32,175 bases of DNA. Origin: a candidate division WOR-3 bacterium. GTDB lineage: Bacteria > Hydrothermota > Tepidihabitantia > SM23-42 > JAOAFX01. Position numbers and translations under genes: made by a program. The notes under the pieces are model-generated. The model ran no database searches, had not been told where the DNA came from, and saw nothing but the letters and a program-made list of their open reading frames with translations. Numbering within the stretch: the first letter of the stretch is position 1; each line of letters begins with the position of its first letter. Positions 32,016 to 32,175 of the stretch are shown here, in pieces. Where the stretch lies: the NCBI GenBank assembly GCA_039802005.1, contig JBDRVV010000029.1:1-32175 (forward strand), given 5' to 3'.

Positions 32016-32037
32016 TAAATATTTCAAGCAGAATCAA

Positions 32038-32175
32038 TTATCGTACTACTACAAATTTGCCGGTCTGTTGACCAACCTTGGAATCAACATGGAAGACATA
32101 TACACCACTCGCCACTAACTGCCGATTATCCGTCAATAAATCCCACCACTCATCACCACCAGCATCTCCTAAAAC
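32038..32175 (-). CDS. C-terminal end of a secreted sorting-domain protein (partial)
   Basis: The last 45 codons of a gene continuing beyond the window end. It reads EWWDLLTDNRQLVASGVYVF and ends QTGKFVVVR, the pattern of Por/T9SS type A or FlgD-Ig-like C-terminal sorting domains (compare SGVYVFHVDS with SAGIYFVTLD in the protein at 23978-25843). The rest of the protein cannot be seen. It ends 55 bp before the response-regulator start, on the same strand. Confidence 0.8.
   Translation of the reverse strand, partial: VLGDAGGDEWWDLLTDNRQLVASGVYVFHVDSKVGQQTGKFVVVR

Overview
The window looks like a chromosomal segment of an uncultivated, AT-rich, Gram-negative-type bacterium. Candidate phylum WOR-3 (Stahlbacteria) or a relative is my best guess. 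The reasons are: secreted proteins ending in Por/T9SS-like C-terminal sorting domains, a GWxTD-family remnant, lipoproteins and outer-membrane-type proteins, tRNA genes without an encoded CCA, and a long SRP RNA with an Alu part. The assignment is inference; no rRNA is present.

Layout. 1-2.5 kb: an accessory, repeat-rich strip with a DUF559 nuclease gene bounded by G/C-rich palindromes, a self-regulated TetR/outer-membrane-protein pair with a clear operator, and two more interspersed hairpin families. 2.5-5.6 kb: a secreted FG-GAP (VCBS) protein downstream of tRNA-Leu(GAG), a decayed GWxTD gene and tRNA-Pro(GGG). 5.7-8.0 kb (+): SPOR-domain protein, ridA, rnc. 8.0-19.4 kb (-): nine tightly packed genes running alr, LysM protein, cyclic-nucleotide-binding protein, small membrane protein, giant TPR protein, coiled-coil/TPR protein, DUF4412-like periplasmic protein, ECF sigma, zinc anti-sigma. 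19.5-21.7 kb (+): TPR lipoprotein and an orphan NMT1/SsuA-type binding protein. 21.7-23.9 kb (+): SRP RNA, dnaX, ybaB. 24-26.8 kb (+): a secreted sorting-domain protein, and a lipoprotein behind a textbook sigma-54 promoter. 26.8-30.6 kb (-): GYD protein, six-cluster polyferredoxin, agmatinase-family enzyme and M1 aminopeptidase in one operon. 30.6-32.0 kb (-): an NtrC-type sigma-54 activator, then the C-terminal end of another sorting-domain protein.

How it fits together. The nine-gene set joins cell-wall precursor synthesis, wall binding, large scaffold-like TPR/coiled-coil proteins and an envelope-stress-type sigma/anti-sigma pair, so an envelope-maintenance role is the simplest reading. 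The sigma-54 activator and sigma-54 promoter lie about 5 kb apart and may be a regulator/target pair. Recognisable sigma-70-type promoters share a 16-bp spacer, and three genes (alr, the sigma-54 activator, the SPOR gene) have a -10 box only 5-7 nt before the ATG, implying leaderless mRNAs.

Strongest leads: the palindrome-bounded DUF559 gene, RNase III with Cys in place of a metal-binding Asp, the nine-gene envelope operon with its Cys-headed coiled-coil protein and TonB-C-like anti-sigma factor, and the sigma-54 lipoprotein.
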